From NCBI GenBank assembly GCA_033762255.1, contig JANRLT010000021.1, forward strand, positions 124,001-188,000: a DNA stretch of 64,000 nucleotides, written 5' to 3'. Under the pieces are notes generated by a model that was not told the origin of the DNA, did no database searches, and worked only from the letters and a program-made list of their open reading frames with translations. Shown piece after piece: positions 20,414-28,811 of this stretch (positions within the stretch are counted from its first letter, which is position 1; the number at the start of each line of letters is the position of its first letter). The DNA comes from Pirellulales bacterium (GTDB taxonomy: Bacteria > Planctomycetota > Planctomycetia > Pirellulales > JALHPA01). The position numbers and the translations under genes are program-made.

Positions 20414-21307
20414 TTAGGGGACAGCCGGACTGGCGGTTAAAGTAGACTTTGGCATTATCAAACTTTGCGAATAATTCAGCAAATCCTGTAGATTTTCACA
20501 ATAAACTGTATAACTAAGCTCGCTCCGCAGCTTAGTAGTCAGGGCCTGGCCCCCGATTGCCAGCGGAATCTGCAACTCCGCGGCCGTGGCCGCGACCTTA
20601 TGGTATTGCTGCAAAAACAGCTCCCGATCGGCAAAATAAGAGATACTTAGCCAAAACAGTCGCGGCTGATGATCCCGCATGCTAGTCCCCAGCGTCCCAG
20701 AAGGCAAATTACAACCTAGGGAACTAGCCTGCCAACCCTGGTCCTGAAGCACCAATTCGACCATTTGGGTGGGTAGTTGATAATAATCGCCTGTCAGGGT
20801 CCCCCCCATGGCCACGGGCCCTGTGGTCCGCAAAGGAATTTTTAGGCCTAAATCGTGCAAATGTTTGGAAATAAGCTCACAAGCCCGTCGTTCGGCATAT
20901 ACCTCCACAGAACCGCAACTCCAATTCTCTCCCATTTCCCGCATGGCTGCGCAAATAAGATGATCGCAAATTTTAGCAATAGAATGCCCTCCCAAGTACA
21001 GGTCATAAATGATTTGCTGAATCGCCGTAGAGTCACCGTTTTGAATCGCTTGCGAAAACTGTCCCAACAACGCATCCCAGTTGTCTTCTGTATGCTGGGA
21101 ACGTTGTGGCAGGCCCAAAAGTTCGGGGTGAATCAGGGATTTGCCCTGTTGGCGTAAGAAACTTAATACATCGGCCAAGGCCAACTTGCGGTGCCCCCCC
21201 GCTGTGCGGTTGGTGGGAAGCATTCCTTTATCGCACCAGCGTTTTAAGGAGGATTCGCTAACCCCGAGCGCCTGCGCCACACGTTTGGGAGAGACAAATC
21301 GATCCAT
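20414..21307 (-). CDS. MerR-type regulator with CarH/LitR-like B12-binding region lacking key cobalamin residues
   Basis: 297 residues from ATG 21307. An N-terminal MerR helix-turn-helix (FVSPKRVAQALGVSESSLKR, then TAGGHRKL) is followed by a four-helix B12-cap domain (about 75-150) and a Rossmann-like B12 domain (about 160-285). CarH proteins show W-x9-E-H in the cap and E/D-x-H-x-x-G in the B12 domain. Here the cap has Trp129-x9-Glu139-Arg140 and the B12 loop reads GDYYQLP, with Tyr176 in place of the lower-ligand His and Pro179 in place of Gly. Cobalamin is therefore unlikely to bind in the CarH manner. The gene is divergent from a sigma factor gene across an AT-rich spacer, its likely target. 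Confidence 0.88.
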   Translation of the reverse strand: MDRFVSPKRVAQALGVSESSLKRWCDKGMLPTNRTAGGHRKLALADVLSFLRQQGKSLIHPELLGLPQRSQHTEDNWDALLGQFSQAIQNGDSTAIQQIIYDLYLGGHSIAKICDHLICAAMREMGENWSCGSVEVYAERRACELISKHLHDLGLKIPLRTTGPVAMGGTLTGDYYQLPTQMVELVLQDQGWQASSLGCNLPSGTLGTSMRDHQPRLFWLSISYFADRELFLQQYHKVAATAAELQIPLAIGGQALTTKLRSELSYTVYCENLQDLLNYSQSLIMPKSTLTASPAVP

Positions 21308-21434
21308 AGCTGGACGTTTTGAACGAAAAAATAAACCACGAAACAAATCTGAAATAACAAATCGTATTATAGCCACCATCTTTTTTTGGTCAATTAAAAT
21401 TCACGCAACTATATTACAAATATAGACTTAAGTT

Positions 21435-21450
21435 ATAATCTAAAGATTAT
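21435..21450. promoter_or_regulatory. Candidate operator in the regulator/sigma divergent region
   Basis: ATAATCTAAAGATTAT is a perfect 7-2-7 palindrome 24 nt upstream of the -35 box of the sigma factor promoter, in the AT-rich spacer between the divergent genes. It may bind the MerR-type regulator; inferred from position only. Confidence 0.4.
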
Positions 21451-21474
21451 TTTTAAAAGATTTCCACAAATCGT

Positions 21475-21503
21475 TTGACACCAGTTTCAGAAATGCGTAT
21501 TAA
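21475..21503 (+). promoter_or_regulatory. Sigma-70 promoter of the sigma factor gene
   Basis: TTGACA (21475-21480), a 17-nt spacer and TATTAA (21498-21503). The -35 is perfect, the -10 has five of six consensus bases, and spacing is optimal. Transcription should start near 21510, giving a leader of about 70 nt and excluding upstream in-frame starts of the gene. Confidence 0.75.
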
Positions 21504-21579
21504 TAATGTGAATGTTTTGAACGATTTTGCGGTATCCAATAGAGGGCTGAATGTCATTTTTAGGGAAACGGAGTTTTTT

Positions 21580-22632
21580 ATGGTCGCCGCTCACAAACTG
21601 TCGCAAACGTCCCCAGCGGTCCGTGCCCGACAAAAACCCCTGGCTGCACGGGACGCTTCTTTGTCGTTGCATACACCCAAACAGCGCTTAACGGGGAATA
21701 AACCGACGGATGTGGCCCTGGAATTGAACGCCTTGCGCCACCGCGCCGCCGCGCTCAAGGAATTAGAGATTGACTACATCGCCAGCGAGGATTTTTCCAA
21801 TCGCAAGCTGCAAGCGGTCATGTTACGCGACTATGACTCCGTGGGATCGGTCTCCGCCGAGGTGGTAAAAAGCCTCAACGGCAACTCCGTTCCTTTGTTT
21901 GTGGCAAAGCTGTACGAAACAGAATTGTTGGACAAGGCTGAAGAGTCGCACTTGTTCCGCCAAATGAACTATTTGCGCCACTGTGCCAAGAAATTGCAAA
22001 AAAAACTAAAACCGACCACCCCTGATCTGCGCTTGATTGAGCAAATTCAGCGATATCTGCAAGCCGCCGACCATGTCAAAGGACGTATCATCCAGGCCAA
22101 CATGCGGTTGGTGGTTTCCATTGCCAAGAAATTTGTCGATCAACACAATAGTTTGGAGGAATTGGTCAGCGATGGAAATCTGTCTTTGATAAAGGCGGTC
22201 GAAAAATTCAATTATTCGCTGGGAAATCGCTTTAGCACGTATGCGACTTACGCGATTCAGCGAAATTTTTACCGCACCGTCCAGCGTAGCCGCAAACAGC
22301 ACGCGCGGTTTATCTCGGACGAAGACTCCCTGGCTGGATTGTCTCAAGCCCTAGACACCCCGCAAGCCAGTGAACGCCAATTGCGGGATCTTCACCAATC
22401 CTTTGAGCGACTGCTTCCCCGGCTAAATCCCCGCGAGCAGTTGATTATTCGCAAACGCTTTGGCTTTGACCAAGGTGAAGAACAAACTTTTAAGGATTTA
22501 GGGGATGAACTGGGCGTGTGCAAGGAACGAATCCGCCAAATCCAGGCTCGAGCCATGGAAAAACTGCGGAAATTTGTGGATGAAGAACGCCTCATGCAGC
22601 GCTACGAGGATGACATTTACTGCCAAGTCTGA
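21580..22632 (+). CDS. RNA polymerase sigma factor, sigma-70 family (group 2/3-like)
   Basis: 350 residues from ATG 21580, chosen because GGAG lies upstream and because the promoter at 21475-21503 lies inside the longer frame. Region 1.2 (VPLFVAKLYETELLDKAEES), region 2 (RGRIIQANMRLVVSIAKKF type, here beginning GRIIQANMRLVVSIAKKFVD), SDGNLSLIKAVEKFNYSLGN, and the -10 recognition segment FSTYATYAIQRNFYRTVQRS are present. Region 4 is GEEQTFKDLGDELGVCKERI with RQIQARAMEKLRKF. Region 3 is short or absent. It directs RNA polymerase to an alternative promoter set. The 80-residue N-terminal extension is unusual. Divergent from the CarH-like regulator. The stop lies only 2 nt from the stop of the convergent M28 gene. 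Confidence 0.95.
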   Translation: MVAAHKLSQTSPAVRARQKPLAARDASLSLHTPKQRLTGNKPTDVALELNALRHRAAALKELEIDYIASEDFSNRKLQAVMLRDYDSVGSVSAEVVKSLNGNSVPLFVAKLYETELLDKAEESHLFRQMNYLRHCAKKLQKKLKPTTPDLRLIEQIQRYLQAADHVKGRIIQANMRLVVSIAKKFVDQHNSLEELVSDGNLSLIKAVEKFNYSLGNRFSTYATYAIQRNFYRTVQRSRKQHARFISDEDSLAGLSQALDTPQASERQLRDLHQSFERLLPRLNPREQLIIRKRFGFDQGEEQTFKDLGDELGVCKERIRQIQARAMEKLRKFVDEERLMQRYEDDIYCQV

Positions 22633-22634
22633 GA

Positions 22635-24797
22635 TTAGGACCGCGGCGGCTCCAGCGTTACTTGAAACTTCTTTTCCTCTTCCCCGCGCTTCACGGTTAT
22701 TTCCACGCTTTCACCACTCTTATATTTGCGTAAAGCACTGTCAAAATCGGCTAAATTGCCGATTTTATTCTCGCCCACGGCGATAATGACGTCTCCACCC
22801 ATGATTCCCCCTTTGGCGGCGGGGCCTTGCTCCGCCACTCCTTGCAGGGCATACCCCTCTCCATTGTAAGAAAGATCGGGAATGCTGCCAAAATAAGGCC
22901 TAGCTCCTTTTGGAGCGGGGGCGGCGTTGGGGTCCCCATGTCCATGAAAGCTCTCCTTAGTGGCCAGCGTAAAGAACGGGCGTTCCTTGGCGTCTACGAT
23001 ACCGACGGCGGTATCACCCAGAAATTGCAGCACGCGTCGCATTCCCGGGAAATTGATTTTTTCCACATCATCCCCGGGACGATGGTAATCAGCGTGCAAT
23101 CCCGTAAAAAAATGGAGGACGGGGATTTTTTTGGCGTAAAAACTGGCATGATCACTCGGCCCAAAGCCCCCCGGCTCGCGTTTGATATTCAATTTGTAAG
23201 CTTGGTTGACGCGTTCCAGCAATTCATCAAATTCCTTGGCGGTGTCAAAGCCGTAGATGATGAGTTGTTCGTTTTGCAGCCTTCCGACCATGTCCATGTT
23301 GAGCATGGCGATCGTGTTTTCCAGGGGAAAGAGGGGATGTTGCACGTAGTGGGCACTTCCCAGTAACCCCCGTTCCTCGCCGGAAAAGGCGATAAAAACC
23401 ACCCGGCGAGATAGTTTTTTTCCTGCAAAGCGCCGGGCGACTTCCAAGAGCGCCGCTGTTCCAGAAGCATTGTCATCCGCGCCGTTGTGGACATCCCGTG
23501 ACCCAGGATCCAATGTCCCCGCGTCTCCCCGTCCCAAATGGTCATAATGGGCGCCGATGATTAAGGTCTCTTCGGCGTGGGGGCCTGTTCCTTCGAGCAC
23601 GCCGATGACATTTCGCAGCGTGGCGTCCACCCGTTGCACATTTGTCTCACCCAAGATGGTCGCTCCGGAAAGCGGAAAAGAGCGCGGACGCAGATCCTGA
23701 TCGATCGCGGCTTCCAGCTCTGCCAAAGACTTTTGGCCCGTGCGGGCCAGCAGCAGATTCACCACTTCGCGGGTGGCATGAATCACCGGCATTTTGCGGG
23801 CGTCGCTGACATCCCCTCGTTCAAAGGGAATCAGCGGATCGCGATTAGCCACAAATTGCTCTCCCGCCGCTTGAAAGGCTGTCGTCAATCGTTGGATTTC
23901 TTTCGATTTATCAGCGAGGGCGGGATCATCGGGAGAGAGCGCCGCAAATTCCCGCATGGCGGTTTGCAATTTTTCAAATGTTGCTTCCCAATGCTTGCGG
24001 TTTTCGGCGGTACGGGTGCGAATTTCCACCTCGTCGGTGACAAAGACCACCGCCGCCGCTCCATGTTGGTAGGCATTGCTGACTTTTCGAGATAACGCGG
24101 CCTGCGGAGAATCCGCGGTCCCGGCAAAAGGACTGTGGGGGTCGCTTTGGCGCGGTTCATGCCGAAGCAATATCACGGCTTTGCCCGTGACATCCAGCCC
24201 TTCGTAATCGTCATAGTTGTCCTCCTTGCTGGAGATGCCATACCCGGCAAAAACTAATGGAAAATTCCACTCGGCCGAACCGCCTAAACTAAGGGGTCTA
24301 AAATCGACGTCCAGCTCCCAGACACGTGGTTCTACGCTTTTGGTATTCGCTTCGGCGGGCGAATCCGCCATGGCGGGAGAAAACACGATTTTGAGCTGGT
24401 TTTTATCGGCCGGGCCTCGTTCCACTTTGGCGGTGATCGAAAATTCCTGAAATGGCGTCCCATTTACAAGGTCGGTTTTAAGACCCAAGTTGCGAAATTC
24501 CTCGGCGATATACTCCGCCGCTAGATCCAGGCCCTTAGTCCCCGGCCCACGTCCTTCCCACTCGTCGGCGGCCAATTTTTGCACGGATGCGCGAAGCCGG
24601 GCCTCGGCGGCAAGATCTTCCACGGATGACTGCTCTGTGCTAGCTACGGCAGCCTCCGCTTTTGTCGCGGGGGGTGCTTCCGGGATATCCGCGGCGATAG
24701 CCCCAAATCGCCCCGACAGTGATGCCCAGCAGGCCAGCACCAAAGTCCAATGACGCCATTTCAACCAGCCAAAACGCTCAATCATCGGTGAATTCAT
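22635..24797 (-). CDS. Secreted M28 family aminopeptidase with PA and PDZ domains
   Basis: 720 residues. A signal peptide (1-36, ending GAIAA) is followed by a split M28 domain. A PA-like insertion lies at about 150-260 (LVFAGYGISSKEDNYDDYEG). The di-zinc site has His417 (GAHYDHLG), Asp441 (HNGADDN), the Glu pair in FSGEERGLLG, Asp in LNMDMVGRL and the final His in HADYHRPGDD; all ligands are present. A C-terminal PDZ domain (about 625-715) includes GYALQGVAEQGPAAKGGIMG. A peptidase in the periplasm or outside the cell. PDZ fusion to M28 recurs in planctomycetes. Convergent with the sigma factor gene, 2 nt between stops. Confidence 0.94.
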   Translation of the reverse strand: MNSPMIERFGWLKWRHWTLVLACWASLSGRFGAIAADIPEAPPATKAEAAVASTEQSSVEDLAAEARLRASVQKLAADEWEGRGPGTKGLDLAAEYIAEEFRNLGLKTDLVNGTPFQEFSITAKVERGPADKNQLKIVFSPAMADSPAEANTKSVEPRVWELDVDFRPLSLGGSAEWNFPLVFAGYGISSKEDNYDDYEGLDVTGKAVILLRHEPRQSDPHSPFAGTADSPQAALSRKVSNAYQHGAAAVVFVTDEVEIRTRTAENRKHWEATFEKLQTAMREFAALSPDDPALADKSKEIQRLTTAFQAAGEQFVANRDPLIPFERGDVSDARKMPVIHATREVVNLLLARTGQKSLAELEAAIDQDLRPRSFPLSGATILGETNVQRVDATLRNVIGVLEGTGPHAEETLIIGAHYDHLGRGDAGTLDPGSRDVHNGADDNASGTAALLEVARRFAGKKLSRRVVFIAFSGEERGLLGSAHYVQHPLFPLENTIAMLNMDMVGRLQNEQLIIYGFDTAKEFDELLERVNQAYKLNIKREPGGFGPSDHASFYAKKIPVLHFFTGLHADYHRPGDDVEKINFPGMRRVLQFLGDTAVGIVDAKERPFFTLATKESFHGHGDPNAAPAPKGARPYFGSIPDLSYNGEGYALQGVAEQGPAAKGGIMGGDVIIAVGENKIGNLADFDSALRKYKSGESVEITVKRGEEEKKFQVTLEPPRS

Positions 24798-25105
24798 ATA
24801 AGAAAATGGGTAATGCCGGGTAACTAGCCCTATTGTAGACCAGAGAGGGGGGTAAAATAAGGGATTTTACCGGACGAATGGCGGGAAAAGCGGGTTAAGT
24901 TCCCTTGCCAAGCGTAAAATGTCGAGTTACCGGCTTTGACACAATTCTTCCCGCTCGCTATAGTTCCGACCCGCCAACATTTCACCCCTCCGGCCGCGAT
25001 ATGTGCCTGGCGCGCTCGCCTGAGCCTGGCTCCATCCGATTGCCATTAACAGTCGTTTCGGACGCCCCCGGTGGATGAATTCCTTTAGCTGTTAAGGTCA
25101 GGTCA
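24798..25105. other. Intergenic region with no recognisable gene
   Basis: 308 nt between divergent genes, with no coding frame and no clear hairpin. Promoters of the M28 gene and of the degenerate receiver gene should lie here. Confidence 0.45.
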
Positions 25106-25471
25106 ATGCCCCCATCCTCCCGAATTTTGATCGTGGATGCTTCGCCGGATAACCGGCAAGTCTTGCGGACGGCGTTGGAAAAGCGGGGGATCGAAATTTT
25201 GGAAGCCGCGCGGACCAGGCAAGGTTTGGCGCTTGCGCAAACCGCCCGGCCAGACCTGGTGATCTGGAACCTGGAAGATAGCCCTCCGAACACGGCGGCA
25301 GTCACCGATGAAGTGCTGCGGCAAACGCCCGCCAGCACGGAATTGGTCTTTTTAGGCGGGGTTGGGCGTCCCGTCGCGCATGCACGCAGCGCGTTTGTGC
25401 CGCAACCCTACCATTATCCTCGATTGATCTCTACAATCGAACACATGTTATCAGCCCGTCGCGCGGCATGA
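25106..25471 (+). CDS. Degenerate (pseudo-) receiver domain protein
   Basis: 121 residues, a single CheY-like fold with no output domain: RILIVDASPDNRQVLRTALE is the first strand and helix, PDLVIWNLEDSP the third strand. The phosphoacceptor position reads Asn55 instead of Asp, the acidic pair is reduced to one Asp (Asp11), and the conserved Lys is a Gln (FVPQPY). Phosphorylation is therefore not expected. It could act as a constitutive or protein-binding receiver. The FHA-GAF histidine kinase follows 216 nt downstream on the same strand, separated by hairpin repeats, so co-regulation is uncertain. ATG 25106 has AGG about 5 nt upstream. Confidence 0.85.
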   Translation: MPPSSRILIVDASPDNRQVLRTALEKRGIEILEAARTRQGLALAQTARPDLVIWNLEDSPPNTAAVTDEVLRQTPASTELVFLGGVGRPVAHARSAFVPQPYHYPRLISTIEHMLSARRAA

Positions 25472-25640
25472 TATGTACTCATCTCACTCCGTGAGATGTC
25501 ATATCGTACTCATCTCACTCCGTGAGATGGATTACACCCATAACAACCACACCTTGTTGACATAACTCCATATAGCAGCCGGTTCCTACGTTACCCGCAC
25601 GTTATTGCGGTTATTGTTCCTCTCACGGAGTCAAGAGGAC
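25471..25640. repeat. REP-like hairpin elements (two direct copies and one inverted degenerate copy)
   Basis: CATCTCACTCCGTGAGATG occurs at 25480-25498 and 25511-25529, each an 8-bp perfect stem with a TCC loop and each preceded by a GTACT tract. A degenerate inverted relative (CCTCTCACGGAGTCAAGAGG, 25619-25638) closes the block. The first copy begins directly after the stop codon of the receiver gene. Related elements occur at 28.64 and 47.8 kb. The 216-nt gap holds nothing else that I recognise. Confidence 0.8.
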
Positions 25641-25687
25641 CCCCACCAGCGGCACGGATCGCCACTCGCCAGCCAGGAGTCGCCGCC

Positions 25688-27493
25688 GTGCCTTCGCTGT
25701 TCGTGATTCAAGGACGCGATCAAGGCTCTCGCTTTGAGTTAGGACCCCCTCCCCAGACATTCACCCTGGGACGGGATCCGGGGAACGCCGTGCAATTGCA
25801 CGATACCGAAGTCTCCCGCCGCCATGCGGAGTTGCTCTTTACCGGCGATCAAATGGTGCTGACGGACCTGGGAAGCTCCAACGGCACTTATGTCAATCAT
25901 CAGCGGATCGAGCGGCAAGAATTGGCCAGCGGTGACCAAATTCAAATCGGACGCTCGGTGCTGCTGTTTACCGCTGGCGGCGATTCGTTTTTGCGGGATG
26001 CGGGTCAGCGCGTCAGTATCGTGGAGCAAAATGCTTCCCGCGAAGAACCCTCCCGCATTGTGCGCACCATGGCCGAGACCGAGGGGAGCGCCCTTTTTGA
26101 CCTGGAAATCGACCCCACCCAGTCCAATTGGCTCGCCCAGGCCCGCTCCAACCTGCAGATCATGTATCGCACGGCCCTGGCGGTAAGTCGGACGCTGGAT
26201 ATTGATCGGTTGCTGGACCGGATCATGCAGTTGATTTTTGAATGGGTAGAGGCTGACCGGGGCTGCGTCATGTTGTGGGATGCCGCCAGCGAAAAACTGG
26301 TGCCGCATGTGCGGCGCGATCGACGCCCGCGCAAAAAATCAGTGCCACCCCCTAGCCACGCGCTCCCGGGTGAACCCCCCGCTCCCCCGGAAGACACCCT
26401 GGCCATTAGCCAGACGATCCTCGATTATGTCTTACAACGCAAGGAAGGGGTTATCACCAGCGACGCCCGCGACGACGCCCGCTGGGACGGCGCGGAAAGC
26501 ATTGTCAGCCTGGGCGTGCGAGAGGCGATTTGCGTCCCCATGCTGGGCAGATACGGGCTGCAGGGGGTCATTTATATCGATACCCATACGCCCGCCGCGG
26601 CGGCCCTGACCCAAGGGCGCAAATTTGGCGAGGATCACCTAAAGTTGATGGTGGCCATCGGGCATCAAGCGGCTCTAGCGGTCGAGGACACCAACTATTA
26701 TGCCGCCATGGTCCGGTCCGAACGCTTGGCCGCCATGGGCCAGACGATCGCCCTGCTATCCCATCACATTAAAAATATTTTGCAGGGAATCCGCGGGGGG
26801 AGCTATTTGATTGAAATGGGTTTAAAGGAACATGATGAGCCGCTGATCAGCAAAGGCTGGGGGATTGTCGAGCGCAATCAAAAGAGGATCTCCAACATGG
26901 TCCTGGATATGCTGACTTTTAGTAAAGAGCGCGAGCCCGAATTAGCCCCCGCCTACCTCAATCGGACCGTGGCCGAAGTCATCGAACTGATGCAGGTCCA
27001 TGCAGCGGAAAAACAGATCCAAATATCCTGGCAACCCGATACCCAATTGCCGCAAATGGTGTTTGACGAGGAAGGCCTGCACCGCGCGGTCCTGAATGTG
27101 CTAACCAACGCGATCGACGCCGTCGAGGACCGCCTGGCGGCCGCCGCCGAAATTGTCGGCCAGGCGGGAGGGAACGCCTCGACAATCGACGCGACCCCTG
27201 GCAGAATTGTGGTGCGGACGTTGTGGCTGCGCGACGAGCAACTTGCCCGGGTTTGCATTCAGGATAACGGCACGGGAATCGAACCCGCCAAAATCGGCGA
27301 AATTTTTCAAATGTTCGTCTCGTCCAAAGGGGGACGCGGAACCGGCCTGGGCCTGTCCGTCAGTCAAAAAATACTGCAGGAGCATGGAGGACAAATTCGC
27401 GTGCAAAGCCAATTGGGGAGCGGCACAGAGTTTCAGCTAGAGCTACCGGTCCAACTTCCCGAGGAAAAAGCCTCTCCGACCGTTCAACAATAA
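25688..27493 (+). CDS. FHA-GAF sensor histidine kinase
   Basis: 601 residues from a GTG start with AGGAG 8 nt upstream. The FHA domain (1-98) includes LGRDPGNAVQLHDTEVSRRH and GSSNGTYVNHQ, the phosphothreonine-binding residues. GAF covers about 160-345. HisKA follows with His359 (LLSHHIKNILQGI), and the HATPase with LNVLTNAIDAVED, QDNGTGIEP and GRGTGLGLSVSQK. All kinase motifs are intact, and no membrane segment is seen, so it is a cytosolic kinase that may read a phosphoprotein (perhaps a Ser/Thr kinase target) plus a small ligand. FHA on a histidine kinase links eukaryotic-type and two-component signalling. No canonical response regulator is adjacent; only the degenerate receiver upstream. 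Confidence 0.94.
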   Translation: MPSLFVIQGRDQGSRFELGPPPQTFTLGRDPGNAVQLHDTEVSRRHAELLFTGDQMVLTDLGSSNGTYVNHQRIERQELASGDQIQIGRSVLLFTAGGDSFLRDAGQRVSIVEQNASREEPSRIVRTMAETEGSALFDLEIDPTQSNWLAQARSNLQIMYRTALAVSRTLDIDRLLDRIMQLIFEWVEADRGCVMLWDAASEKLVPHVRRDRRPRKKSVPPPSHALPGEPPAPPEDTLAISQTILDYVLQRKEGVITSDARDDARWDGAESIVSLGVREAICVPMLGRYGLQGVIYIDTHTPAAAALTQGRKFGEDHLKLMVAIGHQAALAVEDTNYYAAMVRSERLAAMGQTIALLSHHIKNILQGIRGGSYLIEMGLKEHDEPLISKGWGIVERNQKRISNMVLDMLTFSKEREPELAPAYLNRTVAEVIELMQVHAAEKQIQISWQPDTQLPQMVFDEEGLHRAVLNVLTNAIDAVEDRLAAAAEIVGQAGGNASTIDATPGRIVVRTLWLRDEQLARVCIQDNGTGIEPAKIGEIFQMFVSSKGGRGTGLGLSVSQKILQEHGGQIRVQSQLGSGTEFQLELPVQLPEEKASPTVQQ

Positions 27494-27626
27494 TTCTTGC
27501 CTGTTCAAAAATTCCTGACTGTCCACGAATAAATATTCCTCCCGCGAGAATCTTTCCCGCCAGTCCCGTACCGCATTCACAAGTCACTTTTATCGCACCT
27601 TGACCTCTTAAAATATTTGCGCCACG

Positions 27627-28634
27627 ATGTTACCCACTCAATCAACAATGGAAATGCGTCCCTTTGGCAAAAGCGGCATCCAGGTTTCGGGAATCGGGAT
27701 CGGCACCTGGCAAATTGGAGGCCAATGGGGACCGGAGTTTACCGATGAAACGGCACTGGAGATTTTGCGCGCCGCCGCGGACCAGGGCGTAACCTTTATC
27801 GATACGGCCGATATTTATGGGCTAGGGCGCAGCGAAACCGTCATTGGTAAATTTCTGCGCGAAAATCGGGGCAACTTTTTTGTCGCGACCAAACTTGGCC
27901 GCAATCCCCATCCCGGTTGGCCGCACAACTTTACCCCCCGCGTCATTCGCGAACATACTGAAAATTCGCTATTGAATCTGGGGGTCGATTGCCTGGACCT
28001 GACCCAGTTGCATTGCGTTCCGCAGGAAGAGCTGGAATCGGGCGTGGTGTTTGAAGCGCTGGAGGATCTCAAACAAGCGGGCAAGATTCGCAATTACGGC
28101 GCCAGCGTGGAAAGCATGGAAGAAGCCCTCATTTGCCTGCGATATCCCGGTTGTGCCTCGCTGCAGATTATTTTTAACATCTTTCGCCAAAAACCGATTA
28201 GCACGCTTTTTGACCAGGCCCAACGACAGGGGGTCGCCATTATTGTCCGGTTGCCGCTGGCTAGCGGGCTGCTCTCGGGCAAGATGACCAAAGATCGCGT
28301 CTTTGACGAAAATGACCATCGCAATTACAACCGCGATGGACAGCAATTTAACGTGGGGGAGACCTTTGCCGGGCTCCCCTATGAGGCGGGCGTGGATCTA
28401 GCGAATCAAGTGGCGGCTCTGGTTCCTCCGGGCATGACCATGACACAAATGGCGTTACGGTGGTGTCTGGACTTTGACGCGGTAACCACCGTTATCCCCG
28501 GTGCCCGCAGCCCCGAACAAGCCATCGAAAATAGCCAGGCAGGCCATTTGCCGCGCTTGCCCAGTCCGCTGCATGATCGCCTGGCCGCGCTGTACCATAC
28601 CGAGGTCGAGCCCCTCATCCGAGGCAAATACTAA
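27627..28634 (+). CDS. Aldo/keto reductase
   Basis: 335 residues, TIM barrel, NADPH-dependent carbonyl reductase. EMRPFGKSGIQVSGIGIGTW opens the barrel. The catalytic Asp and Tyr lie in FIDTADIYGLGRSE, Lys in FVATKLGRNPHP and His in TQLHCVPQEE, so the tetrad is complete. VTTVIPGARSPEQAIENSQA is the cofactor-binding end typical of the YajO/perakine-reductase-like group. Start: ATG 27627; ATG 27648 and 27654 are alternatives. It lies between the FHA kinase and tatD, with hairpin repeats after its stop codon. Substrate unknown. Confidence 0.94.
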   Translation: MLPTQSTMEMRPFGKSGIQVSGIGIGTWQIGGQWGPEFTDETALEILRAAADQGVTFIDTADIYGLGRSETVIGKFLRENRGNFFVATKLGRNPHPGWPHNFTPRVIREHTENSLLNLGVDCLDLTQLHCVPQEELESGVVFEALEDLKQAGKIRNYGASVESMEEALICLRYPGCASLQIIFNIFRQKPISTLFDQAQRQGVAIIVRLPLASGLLSGKMTKDRVFDENDHRNYNRDGQQFNVGETFAGLPYEAGVDLANQVAALVPPGMTMTQMALRWCLDFDAVTTVIPGARSPEQAIENSQAGHLPRLPSPLHDRLAALYHTEVEPLIRGKY

Positions 28635-28637
28635 CCC

Positions 28638-28722
28638 ATACTCTTCACAGTCCCTGTGAAGTTATAATGTACTCTTCACAGTCTCCGTGAAGTCAAAATA
28701 AAACTCTTCACAATCCCTGCAG
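28638..28722. repeat. REP-like hairpin elements (three tandem copies)
   Basis: CTTCACAGTCCCTGTGAAG (28643-28661) is a perfect 8-bp stem with a TCC loop. Copies at 28674-28692 (CTTCACAGTCTCCGTGAAG) and 28706-28722 are progressively degenerate. Each is preceded by TACTCTT or AACTCTT. The loop and lead-in match the 25.5-kb elements while the stem differs on both sides. Confidence 0.75.
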
Positions 28723-28811
28723 CATCCCACATCACAAGCTACGGTATTCCCATTTTTTGCGGAAATTTGCCAGATTGATTTTTGCTGAGTATCAGAGGAT
28801 GGACGTGGTTT

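Noticed and set aside
20414-21307. Photosensory B12-dependent CarH function
   Set aside because: The cap His and the lower-ligand His are replaced by Arg and Tyr, and the loop Gly by Pro.
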